A program made the translations under genes and the position numbers. A DNA stretch of 64,000 nucleotides from assembly GCF_018122655.1 (NCBI RefSeq), contig NZ_JAGRQC010000005.1, forward strand, positions 1 to 64,000, in the 5' to 3' direction. Each line of letters starts with the position of its first letter. The stretch's first letter is position 1. Under the pieces are notes generated by a model that was not told the DNA's origin, did not search any database, and saw only the letters and a list, made by a program, of their open reading frames with translations. Source of the DNA: Stakelama marina. Lineage in GTDB: Bacteria > Pseudomonadota > Alphaproteobacteria > Sphingomonadales > Sphingomonadaceae. This document shows positions 50,953 through 59,443 of the stretch, in pieces.

Positions 50953-53262
50953 TTGGGCTATTCGCTGATGGCGGCGCGTGCCGGGCAGCGCGAGGGGGTG
51001 GTCTCTCGCTTCGACCCGGCCTTCTGGACGGTCAATTTCCCGCGGCCGATGATGGCGAGCGTCGTCACCACCGCGCCCGGCGGCTTGCGCGTCGATTGCA
51101 CCTTTTATCGCAAGGGCGATCTGGCGGGGCTGATCTGGGCGGCGGAAGATGCCGACGACCATCCGCTGCTCGCCTATGCCACCGACCGCGACTTTCGCGG
51201 ATGCCGACTGTCGTTTCGCTGGCGGTCGTCGGGGCTCGCGGCGCTCGACAGCGTGGCGGGGGCGGTGCTGACGATCGAGGGCCGCGATCAGGGCGGCGCG
51301 GCGCGATCCTGGTATGTGCGGCTGTGGAACTATGCGAGCGGGACGGGCGAGGATGCGGCGGTCGCCATCGACTTTGCGAATGTCGATGGCGGCTATCTGT
51401 TGCCGGGCGAGGCCGATCCGGTCTGGGCGGGCGATGTCGACCGGATGTTCGTGTCGCTGGTGTCGCCCGATTATGCCGAGGGCGATGAAAATGCGCTGGT
51501 GGCGCCGGTCGAGGCATGGGCCGAGCTGACGGAGATTGTCTGCGAGGGGCCGGGCGCGGTGTTGGCGATCGGCGATGGGGTGATGCCCGAACACGGGCTG
51601 TCGATCGCAACCGGTTATGACGACAGCTATCACATGACGCCCGAGCGGTTGCTGCGGAACGCGCTGCACCTCGGCTATCGCGGGTCGATCAACCACTATG
51701 TCGGGATGAGCCATTATTTCCGGCTCGAGGCGCTATATGGCGGCTATTATATAAGTCTGGCGGGTGGGGTGCTGAATGCGCCGTGCGCGGCGTGGCACCG
51801 CGATTTCGCCGAGCGCGCGGCGGCGCTGGGATACGGGCTGATCTGGTCGCTGTCCTACGAACTGCTCGACCAGCATTGCTGGAACGACTGGAAGCAGCGC
51901 GCGGCCGACGGATCGCCAGCACATACGGGGTGGCAGCCGCCATCGGCGTTGCTGTCGCCGGCGCATGACGGGGCGATGGGATATCTGCGCAGCGTGGCGC
52001 GCGCATTCGTCGCGATCGGGCGCGATGCGGGGCTGGCGGTGCGGTTCCAGGTCGGTGAGCCGTGGTGGTGGGTAATGGCCGACGGGCGGCCTTGCCTATA
52101 CGATGCAGCGGCCAAGGCGGCATTCGGTGGCGATCCGCCGGTCATCGCGAACGTGCGCGCGCCATTGTCGCAAGCGGAGACCGATCTGCTAGACCGGGCG
52201 GGCGAGCTGTTGGCGGCATCGACCGCCGCGCTGTGCGATGCGGTACGCGAAGAAGCATCGGGGGCGGAGGTGTTGCTGCTCGCCTATCTACCGACCGTGC
52301 TCGATGCGCAGGCACCTGAGCTGAAGCGCGCGAACCTGCCGCTGGGATGGCAGCGTCCCGCGTTCGATATCCTTCAGCTCGAAGATTACGACTGGGCGGC
52401 GACGGGCAATGGCGCCGCGACCGCACGCGGTGTCGCGGCGGCCGAGGCGCGGCTGGGCTATCCGCCGCAGGAACAGCATTATTTTTCAGGCTTCGTGCTG
52501 CGCGCAGAAGATGCCGGGCAGTGGCGCGCGATCGATGCCGCCGCCGAGGCGGGGCGGGCTCGCGGGGTTGCCGCGACCTTCGTCTGGGCGCTGCCGCAGG
52601 TGATGCGCGACGGATATCTGCATTTCGACGAGGAGACAGACGTGCAAGCGTTCGACGATGTGCTGTTTCCGCTGGCGCTGGGACGCGAGGCGGAAGTTGC
52701 TCCAGAGGTGTCCACGGCGATCGTGACGAGCGCGGGCGGGGCGGAGAAGCGCAATGCCGACTGGTCGTCGGCGCGGACGCGCTACGATGTCGGACCGGGG
52801 GTGCGGTCGGAAGAGGATATTGCCGCGCTGCTCGCCTTCTTCCGTGCGCGGCTTGGACCGGCGCGGGGGTTTCGATTGCGCGATCCGTTCGATTGGGCGT
52901 CGGGCGACGGCGATGCCGTGTCGCCGACCGACCAGCCGATCGGAACGGGCGACGGAGTTGCCGTGCGGTTCATGCTTGCCAAGCGCTATGGCGAAACAGT
53001 GCGGCGGATCACGCGGCCGGTGGCGGGCAGCGTCCGGATCGCGGTCGATGGTATCGAGACGCACGGCTTCACACTGGAAAGCGAAGGCCGGCTGCTGCTC
53101 GACGATCCGCCGGGCGAGGGGGCGGCGGTGACGGCGGGGTTCCGCTTCGACGTGCCGGTGCGCTTTGCCGAGGACAGCCTGTCGGTCAACCGCGCGACCT
53201 TCATGGCCGGAGCCGCGCCATCGGTCCCGCTGATCGAGATTCGCGAGGGCGGTGATGGCTGA
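50953..53262 (+). CDS. Enlarged GTA gp12: N-terminal glycosidase-like region fused to DUF2460
   Basis: A 769-residue protein. RcGTA gp12 is only the DUF2460 distal-tail domain (roughly 200 residues), which is here at the end: EKRNADWSSARTRYDVGPGV, FFRARLGPARGFRLRDPFDW and FMAGAAPSVPLIEI. Residues 1-200 form a beta-rich module (FDPAFWTVNFPRPMMASVVT; DFRGCRLSFRWRSSGLAALD). Residues 200-590 resemble a TIM-barrel glycoside-hydrolase-like domain (NHYVGMSHYFRLEALYGGYY, VRFQVGEPWWWV, FDILQLEDYDWAATG). A carbohydrate- or surface-binding role in host recognition is likely. The TTG start at 50953 has a repeat-supplied ribosome site; an ATG at 50968 is the alternative. Confidence 0.8.
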   Translation: MGYSLMAARAGQREGVVSRFDPAFWTVNFPRPMMASVVTTAPGGLRVDCTFYRKGDLAGLIWAAEDADDHPLLAYATDRDFRGCRLSFRWRSSGLAALDSVAGAVLTIEGRDQGGAARSWYVRLWNYASGTGEDAAVAIDFANVDGGYLLPGEADPVWAGDVDRMFVSLVSPDYAEGDENALVAPVEAWAELTEIVCEGPGAVLAIGDGVMPEHGLSIATGYDDSYHMTPERLLRNALHLGYRGSINHYVGMSHYFRLEALYGGYYISLAGGVLNAPCAAWHRDFAERAAALGYGLIWSLSYELLDQHCWNDWKQRAADGSPAHTGWQPPSALLSPAHDGAMGYLRSVARAFVAIGRDAGLAVRFQVGEPWWWVMADGRPCLYDAAAKAAFGGDPPVIANVRAPLSQAETDLLDRAGELLAASTAALCDAVREEASGAEVLLLAYLPTVLDAQAPELKRANLPLGWQRPAFDILQLEDYDWAATGNGAATARGVAAAEARLGYPPQEQHYFSGFVLRAEDAGQWRAIDAAAEAGRARGVAATFVWALPQVMRDGYLHFDEETDVQAFDDVLFPLALGREAEVAPEVSTAIVTSAGGAEKRNADWSSARTRYDVGPGVRSEEDIAALLAFFRARLGPARGFRLRDPFDWASGDGDAVSPTDQPIGTGDGVAVRFMLAKRYGETVRRITRPVAGSVRIAVDGIETHGFTLESEGRLLLDDPPGEGAAVTAGFRFDVPVRFAEDSLSVNRATFMAGAAPSVPLIEIREGGDG

Positions 53263-54064
53263 CTGGCTGGCGGGCGCGCTGACGACGATGACATTGTGCT
53301 GGAGGCTCGACCGGCGCGACGGGGTGACGATCGGGCTGACCGCGCATGACCGCGACCTGATGGTCGGCGGCCTGACCTATCGTGCGGCGCCGGGGATGAC
53401 GCCGTCGGCGGTGAAACGCAGCGCGGGGCTGGATGTCGATACGATGGATGTCAGCGGTGCGCTGGGCCATGGTGCGATCGCGGAGGCGGATCTGCTTGCC
53501 GGTCGCTGGGACGGCGCGCGCGTGACGCTGTTCGCGCTCGATTGGGAATCGCCTGACGAGACGATCGAGATCGGGCGCGGGACGATCGGCAATGTCGAGA
53601 TGCGCGAGGGCGCCTTCACCGTGGAGCTTCGCGGGACGACGGCGCGGCTGAACCGCGCCGTGGTCGAGGAAACTTCGCCCGCCTGCCGCGCTGAGCTGGG
53701 TGACAGCCGGTGTCGCGTCGCGATGGCGGAGCGGCGGCGATTTACCCGGGTGGTGTCGGTGGAAGATGTGACGGTGGTGCTCGACCGCGCGGAAGCGGCA
53801 GCCAATGCCTATGGCTGCGGCGTCCTGCGCTGGTTCTCGGGCGCCAATGCCGGGCTCGACGATGCGATCGCCGCGTCCGACGGCGCGGTGCTTACGCTGC
53901 GTCGTCCGCCGCGGTTCGACGGGGCGGGGGCGCTGGTCGAGACGATCGAGGGATGTGACAAGCAGCTTTCGACCTGTGTCGAGCGCTTTGCAAATGCGAT
54001 CAATTTTCGGGGCGAGCCATATCTGCCGGGCATCGACCTGCTGACGCGCTATCCCGGCGCATGA
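53255..54064 (+). CDS. GTA hub protein (gp13, DUF2163)
   Basis: The 269-residue DUF2163 protein of the baseplate hub. It is recognised by TLCWRLDRRDGVTIGLTAHD and MVGGLTYRAAPGMTPSAVKR near the start, LNRAVVEETSPACRAELGDS, the Cys-containing TIEGCDKQLSTCVERFANAI and FRGEPYLPGIDLLTRYPG at the end. RcGTA gp13 binds an Fe-S cluster through conserved Cys; several Cys here (CRAELGDSRC, GCDKQLSTC) fit that. It overlaps the previous and next genes by a few bases. Confidence 0.9.
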   Translation: MADWLAGALTTMTLCWRLDRRDGVTIGLTAHDRDLMVGGLTYRAAPGMTPSAVKRSAGLDVDTMDVSGALGHGAIAEADLLAGRWDGARVTLFALDWESPDETIEIGRGTIGNVEMREGAFTVELRGTTARLNRAVVEETSPACRAELGDSRCRVAMAERRRFTRVVSVEDVTVVLDRAEAAANAYGCGVLRWFSGANAGLDDAIAASDGAVLTLRRPPRFDGAGALVETIEGCDKQLSTCVERFANAINFRGEPYLPGIDLLTRYPGA

Positions 54065-54501
54065 CCCGTGCAGAGCGCGTCGTGGAGGCGGCGCGCGGCG
54101 CGGTGGGAAGCCCGTTCCGGTTGCACGGGCGCGATCCGGTGCGTGGGCTCGATTGCGTCGGACTGGCGGCATGGGCGCTGCGCGGCGGCGGGGTGCTGGC
54201 GGAGATTCCGCAAGGCTATGCGCTGCGCAGCGGTGATGCCACGCGGGCTTGCCGGTGGATGGCAGCGGCGGGGTTGGTGCCCGGCGAGCGACCTGTGCCG
54301 GGTGATGTGCTGCTGCTGCGTCCGGGGCCGGGACAGTTGCATCTGGCGATCGTGACGGATGACGGCATCGTCCATGCCGACGCATCGGCGCGGCGCGTGG
54401 TCGAGCGACCGGGAGAGGTGCCTTGGCCGCTGATCGGCTGCTGGCGATTGCGCGAAAGGGGAGAGGAGTATGGCGACGCTGGTTCTGACGGCGGCGGGTA
54501 G
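54061..54501 (+). CDS. GTA NlpC/P60 cell-wall peptidase (gp14)
   Basis: This 146-residue NlpC/P60 cysteine peptidase is predicted to cut peptidoglycan cross-links during DNA delivery. The nucleophile is in GLDCVGLAAWALRGGG and the catalytic His in GQLHLAIVTDDGIVHAD. Supporting motif: RPVPGDVLLLRPGPG. The start overlaps the gp13 stop (ATGA), and the 3' end overlaps gp15 by 32 bp. Confidence 0.92.
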   Translation: MTRAERVVEAARGAVGSPFRLHGRDPVRGLDCVGLAAWALRGGGVLAEIPQGYALRSGDATRACRWMAAAGLVPGERPVPGDVLLLRPGPGQLHLAIVTDDGIVHADASARRVVERPGEVPWPLIGCWRLRERGEEYGDAGSDGGG

Positions 54502-56638
54502 CGTCATTGGTGGGCCGATCGGCGGTGCGATCGGCGCGGCGCTGGGACGCGCGATCGACCGCGACGTGCTTTTCGCTCCGAAGCGGCGGGAGGGGCCGCG
54601 ACTTACCGAACTGGCGGTTCAGACATCGTCCTATGGTGCGCCGATCCCCAAGCTGTTCGGCACGATGCGCGTGGCCGGTACGGTGATCTGGTCGACCGAC
54701 CTGATCGAGGCGCGGAGCACCGAGAGCGGCGGCAAGGGCCAGCCGGAGACGACACGCTACAGCTATTCGGCGTCGTTCGCGGTGCTGCTGTCGGCCCGGG
54801 CGATCCTGAACGTCAAACGCATCTGGGCCGATGGCAAGCTGCTGCGCGGCGCAGGTGGTGATTTCAAGAGCAGGGTTGGCGCGTTCCGCTTGCATGGCGG
54901 CGGCGAGGATCAGCCGGTCGATCCGTTGATTGCGTCGCTGGAGGGTGCAGCGGTGACGCCCGCGCATCGCGGAGCGGCATATGCCGTCTTCGAGGATTTG
55001 CAGCTTGCCGATTTCGGCAACCGCATCCCGTCGCTGACCTTCGAGGTCGAGGCCGATGGCGGCGATGTCGATATCGGTGCGATAGCGGGCAGCCTGACCG
55101 GGGGTGAGGTCGTCGGAAACGGCGGGCTGCGCTTAAGCGGCTTTTCGGCCTATGGGTCCGATGATCGGACAGTGATCGAGATGCTCGCCGAGGCGGGCGG
55201 TTGCTGGTTTGCAGGTGGCGCGAACGGACTGACGATGTCGAGCGGACGCGGCGCTGCCGTGACGCTGAGCGACGACGGCGCGCGGCCGCCCGGAGCGGAG
55301 GCGGCCACGCGCGAGAGAAAGATCGCGGCCGCCGATACGGTCCCCGACATCGTATCGGTCCGGCATTATGATCCGGCGCGCGATTATCAGGCCGGCATCC
55401 AGCGCGCGGTTCGGCCCGGCGGCGGTCGCGCCATCGCGGCGCTCGACCTTCCGGCGGCACTGAACGCGGCGTCGGCGAAGGCGGTGGCCGAGGCGGCGCT
55501 CGGCCGCGCCGATGCCGAACGACTGCACCGGCGTGTCGCGGTGCCCTGGGACTCGATCGGCATCGGACCGGGTGCGCGTGTGCGCATCGCTGGGGAGGCG
55601 GCGCTGTGGCGGGTCGTCGATTGGTCGCTCGAGGCAATGCTATTGGTGCTCGACCTTGCGCCGATCGGCTATCCCCCGCCTGTCGCTATCGCGAGCCCGG
55701 GACGCGTGCTCGGCGCACCCGATGCGCTGATCGGGCGGACGGTGCTGGCGGCATTCGAACTGCCGCTGCTCGACGACAGCCTGCACTCCGCCCCGGTATT
55801 GGCGGTGGCGGCGGCGGGAGAGGGCGCGGGATGGCGCCGCTCGGCGCTGCTCATAAGCGAGGATGGCGGCGCGAGCTGGCGCCCGGCCGGAGGGACGGCG
55901 CTGCCTGCGGTGATCGGGACGATCGTGACACCGCCCGGCACAGCCGTGGCGGCGATCGAAGATCGGACCAATTCCGTCGAGGTCGAGCTGGCGCACGATT
56001 CGATGGTGCTCGGGCAGGCGGACATGGCCGAGCTCGATGGCGGCGCCAATCTGGCGATGCTGGGGGATGAACTGATCCAGTTCGGACGCGCCGAGCAGAT
56101 CGGGGCGCGGCGGTGGCGGCTGACGGCGCTCTGGCGGGGACGGCGGGGAACCGAGGGCGCCATTGGGGCGCAGCAGGTGGGAGATGCCTTTGTTCTGCTC
56201 GCCAAGGATAGTGTGATCACGATGAGCCTCGCGAGTGGAACGACGGGAAATGTCGTCGAGGTCGAGGCATCAGGTGTCGGCGATGTTCCCGATCCCGCGC
56301 ATGTCGATGTCGCGATCACGGGGAGGTCGATCGTACCTCCGTCGCCGGTTCATCTGAACGCCATGAACGGTGCGGACGGTTTGGTGGTGGTGCGCTGGGT
56401 ACGGCGCAGCCGGATCGGCTGGCGCTGGATCGACGGCGTCGACGCGGCGCTCGGCGAGGAGGCGGAGCGCTATGCCGTCACGGTCGAGCGAGCGGACGAT
56501 GACAGCATCGTCATCGAGACCGGCCAGCCCGAACTGACCCTGTCGGCCGCCGAACGCGGATCTGGCCCGGCCCGCGTGACGGTGCGGCAGATCGGTTCGA
56601 ACGGCCAGTCGCAACCGGCGTCGATCATCCTGGACTGA
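54470..56638 (+). CDS. GTA gp15 tail protein (megatron homologue), short form
   Basis: A 722-residue tail-tip protein. It opens with a Gly-rich hydrophobic segment (MATLVLTAAGSVIGGPIGGA), then the phage-tail region LAVQTSSYGAPIPKLFGTMR and YSYSASFAVLLSARAILNVK. It ends with fibronectin-like or beta segments (PVHLNAMNGADGLVVVRWVR). RcGTA gp15 is about 1,300 residues and includes a TIM-barrel-like domain; no such domain is visible here. A comparable domain appears in the gp12 homologue instead. The rest of the gp15 fold seems complete and the frame is intact. Confidence 0.82.
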   Translation: MATLVLTAAGSVIGGPIGGAIGAALGRAIDRDVLFAPKRREGPRLTELAVQTSSYGAPIPKLFGTMRVAGTVIWSTDLIEARSTESGGKGQPETTRYSYSASFAVLLSARAILNVKRIWADGKLLRGAGGDFKSRVGAFRLHGGGEDQPVDPLIASLEGAAVTPAHRGAAYAVFEDLQLADFGNRIPSLTFEVEADGGDVDIGAIAGSLTGGEVVGNGGLRLSGFSAYGSDDRTVIEMLAEAGGCWFAGGANGLTMSSGRGAAVTLSDDGARPPGAEAATRERKIAAADTVPDIVSVRHYDPARDYQAGIQRAVRPGGGRAIAALDLPAALNAASAKAVAEAALGRADAERLHRRVAVPWDSIGIGPGARVRIAGEAALWRVVDWSLEAMLLVLDLAPIGYPPPVAIASPGRVLGAPDALIGRTVLAAFELPLLDDSLHSAPVLAVAAAGEGAGWRRSALLISEDGGASWRPAGGTALPAVIGTIVTPPGTAVAAIEDRTNSVEVELAHDSMVLGQADMAELDGGANLAMLGDELIQFGRAEQIGARRWRLTALWRGRRGTEGAIGAQQVGDAFVLLAKDSVITMSLASGTTGNVVEVEASGVGDVPDPAHVDVAITGRSIVPPSPVHLNAMNGADGLVVVRWVRRSRIGWRWIDGVDAALGEEAERYAVTVERADDDSIVIETGQPELTLSAAERGSGPARVTVRQIGSNGQSQPASIILD

Positions 56639-56655
56639 ATAGGAGGGCTAGTGAA

Positions 56656-57162
56656 ATGAGTGAGGACCAGACCGACCGGCTGGCATTGCCGATGCTGCGC
56701 GCGGGAAAGGCGCAGAAAGAGGTTTCGCACAACGAGGCGCTGACGCTGCTCGACATGCTGGTGCAGGCGAGCGTCGAGGCGGTGGGCGTGGACGATCCGC
56801 CAGCCTCTCCACAGCCAGGGCAGTGCTGGATCGTCGGAGCCGCGCCGAACGGAGCCTGGGCGGCGCATGCGGGGGCACTTGCATGCTGGACGCCGGGCGG
56901 ATGGCGCTTCGCGGCGGGGCGTGCAGGAATGCGGTGCTGGTCGCTGGCCGACGGGTTCGCGGTACGGTTTGATGGTGACGGCTGGATTGCGGGTGATTTG
57001 GCGGCTGCGCGCGTTGTGATCGGCGGCAACCAGGTGGTCGGCCAGCAGCGCCCTGCGATCGCCGAGCCGGCGCCGGGCAGCAACGAGGACGCCGAGGCGC
57101 GAGCTGTGATCGGTGACATACTCGTCGCGTTGCGGACACACGGATTGATCGCGGAGGGATAA
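56656..57162 (+). CDS. DUF2793 fibre-like GTA protein
   Basis: This 168-residue DUF2793 protein closes the cluster. The signature RLALPMLRAGKAQKEVSHNE is followed by ALTLLDMLVQASVEAV, PQPGQCWIVGAAPNGAWAAH and WTPGGWRFAAGRAGMRCWSL. In RcGTA-like systems such proteins are linked to capsid or tail fibres that bind host surface polysaccharide. It lies 17 bp after gp15 with AGGAGG upstream. Confidence 0.88.
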   Translation: MSEDQTDRLALPMLRAGKAQKEVSHNEALTLLDMLVQASVEAVGVDDPPASPQPGQCWIVGAAPNGAWAAHAGALACWTPGGWRFAAGRAGMRCWSLADGFAVRFDGDGWIAGDLAAARVVIGGNQVVGQQRPAIAEPAPGSNEDAEARAVIGDILVALRTHGLIAEG

Positions 57163-57269
57163 AGCTGTGTTATTCCAGCAACACTAGGGGAATTTGTGCG
57201 CTTGCAGGGAAACTAAGCTTTATGTAGGGAGTTGGGGCTGTCCGTAGGACGTTTTGAAAGGGGATTAAG

Positions 57270-58403
57270 ATGCGGAAGCTTGCCGTTACTTTGGCGCTTG
57301 CTACCACCGCGCTCAGCACTCCCGCCCTCGCCCGCGATAATTCGTGGTATGTGGGCGCGGACGGTGGCGCAACGATCGTCGAAGACATTAATTACGATAT
57401 CGGTTCGGCAGGAACCGGTACGGTCGACAGTAACTATGGCTGGGATGTCGATGGCCATATCGGTTATGATTTCGGGGCGTTCCGCCTTGAAGCCGAGGTC
57501 GGATATCGTCAGGCGACGGTTGACAGCTATAGCTCGACCACCACGACGCCTTATTACACGCCGGCTGGAACGCTGGGTTCTGCCAATGCCGGTGTATTTG
57601 ATTATGCTGGTGGCAAGACGTCGGCGCTTAGCTTCATGGTCAACGGACTGCTCGACTTTGGCCCCGATGACGGTATCCAGGGTTTTGTCGGCGGTGGTGC
57701 CGGTGTGGCCCGTATCAAGGCCGATCAGTACCGGTTGAACAATCGTGGCCCGTTCCTCGACGACTCGGACACAGTGTTCGCGTGGCAGGCACTGGCAGGC
57801 GTTCGTGCGCCGCTGACCGACCATCTCGACGCTACCCTGAAGTATCGTTTCTTCAACGCGGACAATGTCAAGCTGGTCGACGTGACCGGCCGTCAGTTCG
57901 ATGGTCGATTCCGTTCGCACAGCCTGCTGGGCGGTCTGACCTACAACTTCGGTGCGCCGACGCCTCCGCCGCCGCCGCCCCCGCCGCCGCCACCCCCGCC
58001 GCCTCCGCCGCCGCCGGCCCCTGCGCCTGCGCCCGCTCCGGAGCCGGTCGCATGCACCCCGGGACCGTATATCGTGTTCTTCGAATGGGATAAGTCGAAC
58101 ATCACTCCCGAGGCTGCGAGCATCCTCGACAACGCGATCTCGGCATACCAGAACTGCGGCAATGCGCAGGTCATGCTGGCGGGTTACACCGACACCTCGG
58201 GTCCCAAGACCTACAACCAGGGTCTTTCCGAGCGTCGCGCCCAGTCCGTCCGGGACTATATGGCGCAGCACGGTATTCCCGACAGCGTCATGACGACGCA
58301 GGGCTTCGGCGAAAACAACCTTCGGGTTCAGACCGCCGACGGTGTTCGCGAACTCCAGAACCGCCGGGTGGAAATCACCTACGGTCCGGGTTCGGGCATG
58401 TAA
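57270..58403 (+). CDS. OmpA-family outer membrane protein
   Basis: The 377-residue protein has a signal peptide (MRKLAVTLALATTALSTPAL, cleaved after ALA). An eight-stranded OmpA-type beta barrel covers about residues 22-225 (NSWYVGADGGATIVEDINYD to FRSHSLLGGLTYNFGAP). A remarkable Pro-rich linker of roughly 30 residues follows, with about 20 Pro in a row at 58 kb. The C-terminal OmpA domain binds peptidoglycan: IVFFEWDKSNITPEAASILD, the TDTSGPKTYNQGLSERRAQS motif and ENNLRVQTADGVRELQNRRV. It is an abundant surface protein. A strong intrinsic terminator follows. Confidence 0.95.
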   Translation: MRKLAVTLALATTALSTPALARDNSWYVGADGGATIVEDINYDIGSAGTGTVDSNYGWDVDGHIGYDFGAFRLEAEVGYRQATVDSYSSTTTTPYYTPAGTLGSANAGVFDYAGGKTSALSFMVNGLLDFGPDDGIQGFVGGGAGVARIKADQYRLNNRGPFLDDSDTVFAWQALAGVRAPLTDHLDATLKYRFFNADNVKLVDVTGRQFDGRFRSHSLLGGLTYNFGAPTPPPPPPPPPPPPPPPPPPAPAPAPAPEPVACTPGPYIVFFEWDKSNITPEAASILDNAISAYQNCGNAQVMLAGYTDTSGPKTYNQGLSERRAQSVRDYMAQHGIPDSVMTTQGFGENNLRVQTADGVRELQNRRVEITYGPGSGM

Positions 58404-58430
58404 GCACCGATCCTTCGGGATTGAAATTGA

Positions 58431-58460
58431 GGGAGGCCGGCGATCCGGCCTCCCTTTTTT
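58431..58460 (+). terminator. Rho-independent terminator after the OmpA-family gene
   Basis: Perfect 10-bp GC-rich arms (58431-58440 and 58445-58454) with a CGAT loop and six T at 58455-58460. It stands 28 bp after the OmpA-family stop codon. This is a textbook intrinsic terminator. Confidence 0.95.
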
Positions 58461-58688
58461 ATGGGTGCGTCCGCCTGTCCGACGCGGCTATAGGGGCGGC
58501 GCAACGATCGGCATGTGAACGCCAGCCTTTAGCCAGTGCTTCATGTCGGGGTTGGCAACAGAAACTGTCTTCGGCCAACGACTGCGGTCAACCAGCGCGC
58601 TGATCGTGAAAATAGGCTGAGGCGGGCGAGCGATCTGGTCGCTGGACGGGACTCGACGAGATGTCGATCCGGGACCGACCAGCAGTCT
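58461..58688. other. Intergenic stretch after the terminator
   Basis: Nothing convincing is visible: no frame with family-like sequence, no tRNA, and no strong promoter. It separates the terminated OmpA-family transcript from the convergent YgfZ-like gene. Confidence 0.4.
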
Positions 58689-59414
58689 TCAGCTCAGGGC
58701 TGCCGCCAGCCAATCGGGTATGAAGGCATCCCCCAAATCCTCGACCCGACGATGTTCGACCATCAAGCCGATTTCGGGATAGCTGGTCCGGGTCCGTGGG
58801 CCCGCTTCGCCCAAAGGTGCGACGACGAGTCTGCGGTTTACCTTGGAGCGATAGTGCATCCTGGCGGTATTTTCCTGACCGATGAAGCACCCCTTGTCGA
58901 AGCGCACGCCGTTCAGTTCGCGTGCATTGCATTCGAGCCAGAGCGTTTTGTCGCTTCCGAGTTCGGCCACACCCTCGGTCACGCCGAGGCGAAGTCGGTG
59001 TTCCAGCCAGTCAGTTGCTTCGTCCCCGCGACCATCCGACAGCCACCGGTAACCGAGTGTACCCAGACGCGGATCGGGAAAGCCATGCCCGCTGGTGCGT
59101 GACCAGTGCACCGATCCCTCGATTGCTTCGATTGTGACCGGACGGCGGAGCCGATACAGCGAGAGTCGGCGTGCGAGCGCTTCGCGCTGCGCGGCCTCGC
59201 AATCGATCAGAACCGCATCGCCATCGTCCCAGAGGATGAAGTCGAATAGCGCCTTTCCCTGCGCGGTCAGCAGCCCTGACCAGCGTGGTGCCTCGGGTGA
59301 AAGGCCCAGCACGTCCTGCGTCACCAGTCCCTGAAGAAAGTCGCGGACACCTTCTCCGCTCACGCGGAGCAGTGCGCGGTCGGCAAGCCAAGTTCCCGGG
59401 GTGGTATCGGTCAT
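58689..59414 (-). CDS. ygfZ: YgfZ/GcvT-type folate-binding protein
   Basis: This 241-residue protein of the YgfZ family supports iron-sulfur cluster assembly using tetrahydrofolate. The hallmark KGCFIGQENTARMHYR (K-x-C-x2-G-x-E pattern) is intact. The N-terminal ALLRVSGEGVRDFLQGLVTQ and GLLTAQGKALFDFILWDDGD match the GcvT-like fold. The ATG at 59414 is preferred; two codons upstream is a TTG. It is divergent from dihydroorotase across 29 bp. Confidence 0.9.
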   Translation of the reverse strand: MTDTTPGTWLADRALLRVSGEGVRDFLQGLVTQDVLGLSPEAPRWSGLLTAQGKALFDFILWDDGDAVLIDCEAAQREALARRLSLYRLRRPVTIEAIEGSVHWSRTSGHGFPDPRLGTLGYRWLSDGRGDEATDWLEHRLRLGVTEGVAELGSDKTLWLECNARELNGVRFDKGCFIGQENTARMHYRSKVNRRLVVAPLGEAGPRTRTSYPEIGLMVEHRRVEDLGDAFIPDWLAAALS

Positions 59415-59443
59415 CCGCAACAGGTAGGACGCGGGGACCGACG

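Noticed and set aside
49702-51714. Long minus-strand frame opposite gp10 to gp12
   Set aside because: Arg/Pro-rich shadow with no start context or motifs.
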